This document shows positions 9,765-12,496 of a stretch of DNA of 12,496 nt, one piece after another. The notes below the pieces were generated by a model that was not told where the DNA came from, searched no databases, and saw only the letters and a list, made by a program, of their open reading frames with translations. Positions within the stretch are counted from its first letter, which is position 1. Every line of letters begins with the position of its first letter. The position numbers and the translations under genes were made by a program. The DNA lies in assembly GCA_016098155.1 (NCBI GenBank), contig JAAAJB010000799.1:1-12496 (forward strand), read 5' to 3'. This DNA is from Actinomortierella ambigua. Lineage: Eukaryota > Mortierellomycota > Mortierellomycetes > Mortierellales > Mortierellaceae.

Positions 9765-9917
9765 CGCCTGATGCTTGACCTTGGAAAATGGGTGAACGTC
9801 AGCGAAGAGCTTAGTGAGTCCTCGCAGTATCGACGGTGCATCATCTTTCGAGAGGTGAGCTACTTCCTTTCGGAAAAGCTCTTAGCTTTACGATTGACAC
9901 CCATATATTTTACTTGA
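9765..9917 (+). pseudogene. Truncated third F-box/LRR copy, C-terminal relic
   Basis: About 50 codons that align with the last 40 or so residues of both upstream proteins. LMLDLG corresponds to LMLDLE in copy 2 and LALDLG in copy 1; SES...YRRCIIFR corresponds to SAERRRRIIFR in copy 1; YFLSEKL corresponds to HFLSEEL in copy 2. The frame stays open to a TGA at 9915-9917, but the original stop has been lost and the end is extended. Nothing of the F-box or most of the leucine-rich region is present. It begins about 94 bp after the copy 2 stop, so it is most simply a deletion-truncated third tandem unit. An alternative 3' exon of copy 2 is less likely. Confidence 0.75.
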
Positions 9918-10121
9918 ATTGTTGAAACAGATGTGCACAGAAATTATCCTCCATAAACCCCACCACTCATGCCAAATATTTTCACTTTGTCAGTTTTCGA
10001 TGCTATTATGATGCGTGTATGAAGAAAGGTGATGATGTGGCAAACTATCTGTACAAGGAAAAAAAAACACACTGTCGATGTTCTAGCGATTCAGAGAGCT
10101 GTAAAGACAAGTGAAGCCGAT
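9918..10121 (+). other. Intergenic region between F-box relic and ZPR1
   Basis: AT-rich DNA between the relic and the convergent ZPR1 gene. It should contain the ZPR1 3' untranslated region and end site. No AATAAA was found on the minus strand here; an A9 run lies at about 10061-10069. No gene is supported. Confidence 0.5.
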
Positions 10122-12125
10122 TTAATGGCCACCGGAGACACCAGTGCCAGACTTCTCCTCGGTCTCACGCTGCTCATCCGTCAGCTCCTTGGTATGCTCC
10201 TCCTCCTTCTCCTCATGGGCCTTTGTCTTCTCATCATGATCGTCGTGATCATTCTCATAGTTCTCGAGCCGGATATCGTTCAAGCCCAGGCCCTCGTTCT
10301 GCTCAAAGGTGCGCTCGTACTCCTCGATGGTCAGCTGAGGATCCGGCTCGGGCGCATACAGGTTCTGGAGGTAGCTGTTACCCAAGGGGTCGTCCAAGAT
10401 CAGGGTGGCCTTGATCTCGAGCGACATCACCTTCTCCAGGTTGTCCAAGAATTTTGTAAAGATGGCGCGGCGCTCGGGCTGGTCCTCGGACTCGTGGGGC
10501 ACCTTGCTCGACAACTCATCGTGGACCTGACGCAACAGACCCTCGACGGTGGTGAAGCGACCGCCGAGCGTGCCCGCATTCAACTCGAGGTCAATCTCGG
10601 GGATCTCCAGTCCACAGGTCTCCGACTTCAGAATGTCACGGCTCATGTCCTCCAGGTCCTCCATCTTGAGCGTGATCTTCTTGCCATGGGCCGAGACCGG
10701 TCCACCGGCCTTGACCTCGTTGCTCTTGTACCCACACTCATCACAGGCCGTCGACATGATAATCACCTCCTTGAAGTGAGGAATGTTGATCATGTGCATC
10801 TTTGTGTCCGAGTGAGCGCCACATGACGAGCAGTTGGCCGGGAACGACAGCACATCGGGCAAGGGCTCATCCTCGACAGGCTCGCCGCGCTCCTGACGCT
10901 CCTTGCGCTCCCGCTCCAGATCGGCCTCGGTCAGACCGGCCTCCCACAGCTGGCGCTGAGCATGCTCATGCATCTGGTCCTGCACCTCGTTCTCGGTCAG
11001 GGGAGCTTCCTCCTGTTGTGGCTGATGATGTGCTGCATCACCGGACTTCTCCTCCTCCTCCTCCGCCTCCTCCTCGGGGACCGACAAACCAAGGCCAATG
11101 TTCTGAGCCCGGGTGCGCATGTAGACCTGCAGCTCCAGCTTATCGTCCAGCTTGGGAGCCTCCAACGACTCAATGTACGAGTTGCCGGCAGGATCGTCCA
11201 GGATCACCGTGAAGGGCTGCTTGAGATCCCTCAGATCCTGAAGCTTTTGAATCACCGCCTCGATCTGGTTATACAGGTTCTCGTCCAAATGCTATCAGTT
11301 GATTTTTTTTTGGAAAAACAAAAAATTAAAGCCATCGTGAATTAGTAAGCTTCCTGCGTGAGCCAGCGAAGAAAGGACTGCAAGCAACCTCGTTGCCACC
11401 AAAATAAATAGAAAAAAAATCCACCCCCTTGCGAGTGCTGCGGTCAATGGTCCACAGTAGATGATGGTGTGTACCTTGCGGACAGCCTGATCGGACGAGA
11501 GGTCCTCCGTGACGGTCTGGAGAAGACCCTCGATGGTGGTAAGATGGCCACGCTGGGCGGGGATCTCAAAGTCCGCCTCGGGGATCTTGACGACAGCAGA
11601 GTCACTCTTGACCAGCTGGCGGTTCAGATCGGCCTTGGAGCTGACCTTGCAGATGTAAATCGAGCCACCGACGGCGACGGCCGCAGCCTGCTGCAGCTCG
11701 TTCGAGCGGTAGTTGCAGTGAGGGCACTCAAAGGCCATCACAATAACCTCGCGGTAGTGAGGGATGCGAGTCAGCAGCAGCTTGGTAGTACCCTAAAAAT
11801 ATTGTTGATGAGACAGACAATGGAAGATATCAGTATTGCGGCTAACGATCGAGTACGCCATCTTTCCACAGGACACGACAATTTGGGCAAGGTGGCAAGT
11901 ATTGGGAGGGGGTTTTGTTTTTGCTTGGGCAGGCATCCATACATTCTCATGGCAGTTCATGCAGAGAGACTCGATTTCCGTGACCTCCTGATCACCGTCA
12001 ATGTCTTGGAAGAGAGGACCGTCCTCGGGAGCCTGGCTCTCAGTCTTCTTGTCAAAAAGGCCGGCCTTGGCCATGGACTCCTCGAGAGCCAGTTCGTGGT
12101 TGCTCTTGTGGGTGTTGTCAGTCAT
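10122..12125 (-). CDS. ZPR1: Zinc-finger protein ZPR1
   Basis: Essential eukaryotic protein that binds eEF1A; in yeast it acts as a dedicated folding chaperone for new eEF1A, and it shuttles between cytoplasm and nucleus. Exons in transcript order are 12125-11943, 11792-11475 and 11291-10122, all joined in phase 0, for 556 residues. The two C4 zinc fingers have identical spacing: C55-x2-C58-x25-C84-x2-C87 and C321-x2-C324-x25-C350-x2-C353, each with an IPH(Y/F)(R/K)EVI motif. Each finger is followed by the family's A/B-type domain, with VILDDPAGNSYIESLEAP in the first half and LILDDPLGNSYLQNLYAP in the second. An acidic, Glu-rich linker lies near residues 240-252, and the C-terminus is Asp/His/Glu/Lys-rich. 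At 556 residues it is longer than yeast (486) or human (459) ZPR1 because of linker and tail. The start is placed at MTDN; an in-frame ATG at 12227 would add 34 basic residues unlike the family. Confidence 0.96.
11292..11474 (-). other. ZPR1 intron 2 (phase 0)
   Basis: 183 bp; donor GTACAC after the codons for DQAVRK, acceptor TGATAG before CAT TTG GAC GAG. The spliced junction DQAVRK-HLDENLYNQI matches the family pattern. In-frame translation stays open until a TGA just before the acceptor TAG. Confidence 0.9.
11793..11942 (-). other. ZPR1 intron 1 (phase 0, inside first zinc finger)
   Basis: 150 bp; donor GTATGG directly after the codons for MNCHEN, acceptor TTTTTAG before GGT ACT ACC. Splicing reunites the two Cys pairs of the first zinc finger. 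Read in frame, the intron has no stop until the TAG of the acceptor itself. Confidence 0.92.
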
Positions 12126-12496
12126 GAGTGTATGCAATGAGTGGGGTATGAGGTGGGGGTGGAGAGGGTCAAAAGTATTGCGAACAGACTTCTTTTCTTT
12201 TTTGTATGGTCTTGCTCTTTCGAGCACGTTCTGTTTTGGCGGCCATTCAATTTTTTTTCTGAACCCTCACTCTCTCGCTTCACCAATGCCGCTCGGAATA
12301 CGTACAGAGACGTTAAAAAAATTCCTCCACGCCCAAACACAAAATAACTCGAAACGCGCCTTTGATCAGTTTCTTCATCTTTCCCTTCTTCCTCATTGAT
12401 CTCCCAAGGTATGACTCAAAACATTGATTATGAATTCTTTTTTGCCTCTTCCACTTTTTTTTTTTTTTTTTTTTTTTTACTTTTTTCCTTCCCCCC
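12126..12496 (-). promoter_or_regulatory. ZPR1 upstream region
   Basis: 371 bp upstream of the ZPR1 start, to the window edge. On the plus strand it is CT/T-rich, ending in a T24 run (12455-12478) that is poly(dA) on the ZPR1 strand. Such tracts often mark open fungal promoters. No TATA box was identified. A divergent neighbour might begin beyond the edge, but no exon can be supported. Confidence 0.45.
12455..12478 (+). repeat. Uninterrupted T24 homopolymer
   Basis: Twenty-four T residues near the window end, followed by AC and another pyrimidine tract. It is similar to the T25 run upstream of the F-box array. Confidence 0.9.

Noticed and set aside
10029..10826. Long plus-strand open frame (265 codons) with a Leu/Ile/Val-rich, membrane-like stretch
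   Set aside because: It is antisense to the third ZPR1 exon. The hydrophobic run is the complement of Glu/Asp/Lys-rich ZPR1 coding sequence, and no family is recognisable.
11469..12140. Plus-strand open frame of 223 codons
   Set aside because: It lies antisense across ZPR1 exons 1-2 and intron 1, where spliced ZPR1 is unambiguous.
12126..12227. N-terminal extension of ZPR1 from an upstream in-frame ATG
   Set aside because: The 34 added residues are basic and Pro/His-rich, read like leader sequence, and do not fit ZPR1 N-termini; the ATG at 12125 is the better start.
12286..12480. Possible first exon of a divergent gene (ATG at 12286, or the GTATGA donor-like site near 12409)
   Set aside because: Frames are short and unlike any known family, and the window ends in pyrimidine tracts; nothing supports an exon.

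Overview
The window reads as nuclear DNA of a filamentous fungus. Four protein families are recognisable, and most genes carry short introns of roughly 105-185 bp (264 and 434 bp in the two F-box genes) with GTAAGT/GTAAGA/GTATGG/GTACGT-type donors and TAG or CAG acceptors. Non-coding DNA is T/CT-rich, and several proteins carry Asn/Gly/Ser- or Gln-rich low-complexity tracts. A tandem pair of F-box/LRR-like genes of this style would suit an early-diverging fungus such as Mortierellomycota. That placement is an inference from sequence style; no marker here proves it.

Layout, left to right: (1) 45-2120 (+), the 3' part of a PH-RhoGAP gene (Bem3-like), entering the window in mid PH domain. (2) 2696-3860 (+), a complete five-exon D-aminoacyl-tRNA deacylase (DTD1), with coding exons of only 9 bp and 34 bp at its 5' end. 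(3) 4045-6678 (+) and (4) 6865-9671 (+), two tandemly duplicated genes for F-box/LRR-like proteins of about 790 residues. The duplicated unit includes a short 5' coding exon, its intron and about 90 bp of 3' flank. (5) 9765-9917 (+), a fragment matching only the C-terminus of those proteins, a relic of a third copy. (6) 10122-12125 (-), a complete three-exon ZPR1 zinc-finger gene, convergent with the F-box array.

The single-copy genes are housekeeping or cell-biology genes: Rho-family GTPase control, removal of D-amino acids from tRNA, and an eEF1A-folding chaperone. No functional link between them is evident. The F-box array looks like a lineage-specific expansion inserted between conserved genes. 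It shows mosaic divergence, a 5' exon visible only by comparing copies, and a truncated third unit. I saw no tRNA, rRNA, CRISPR array or recognisable intact mobile element, and no convincing new multi-gene system. The most informative observations are the hidden first exon of the F-box genes and the third-copy relic.
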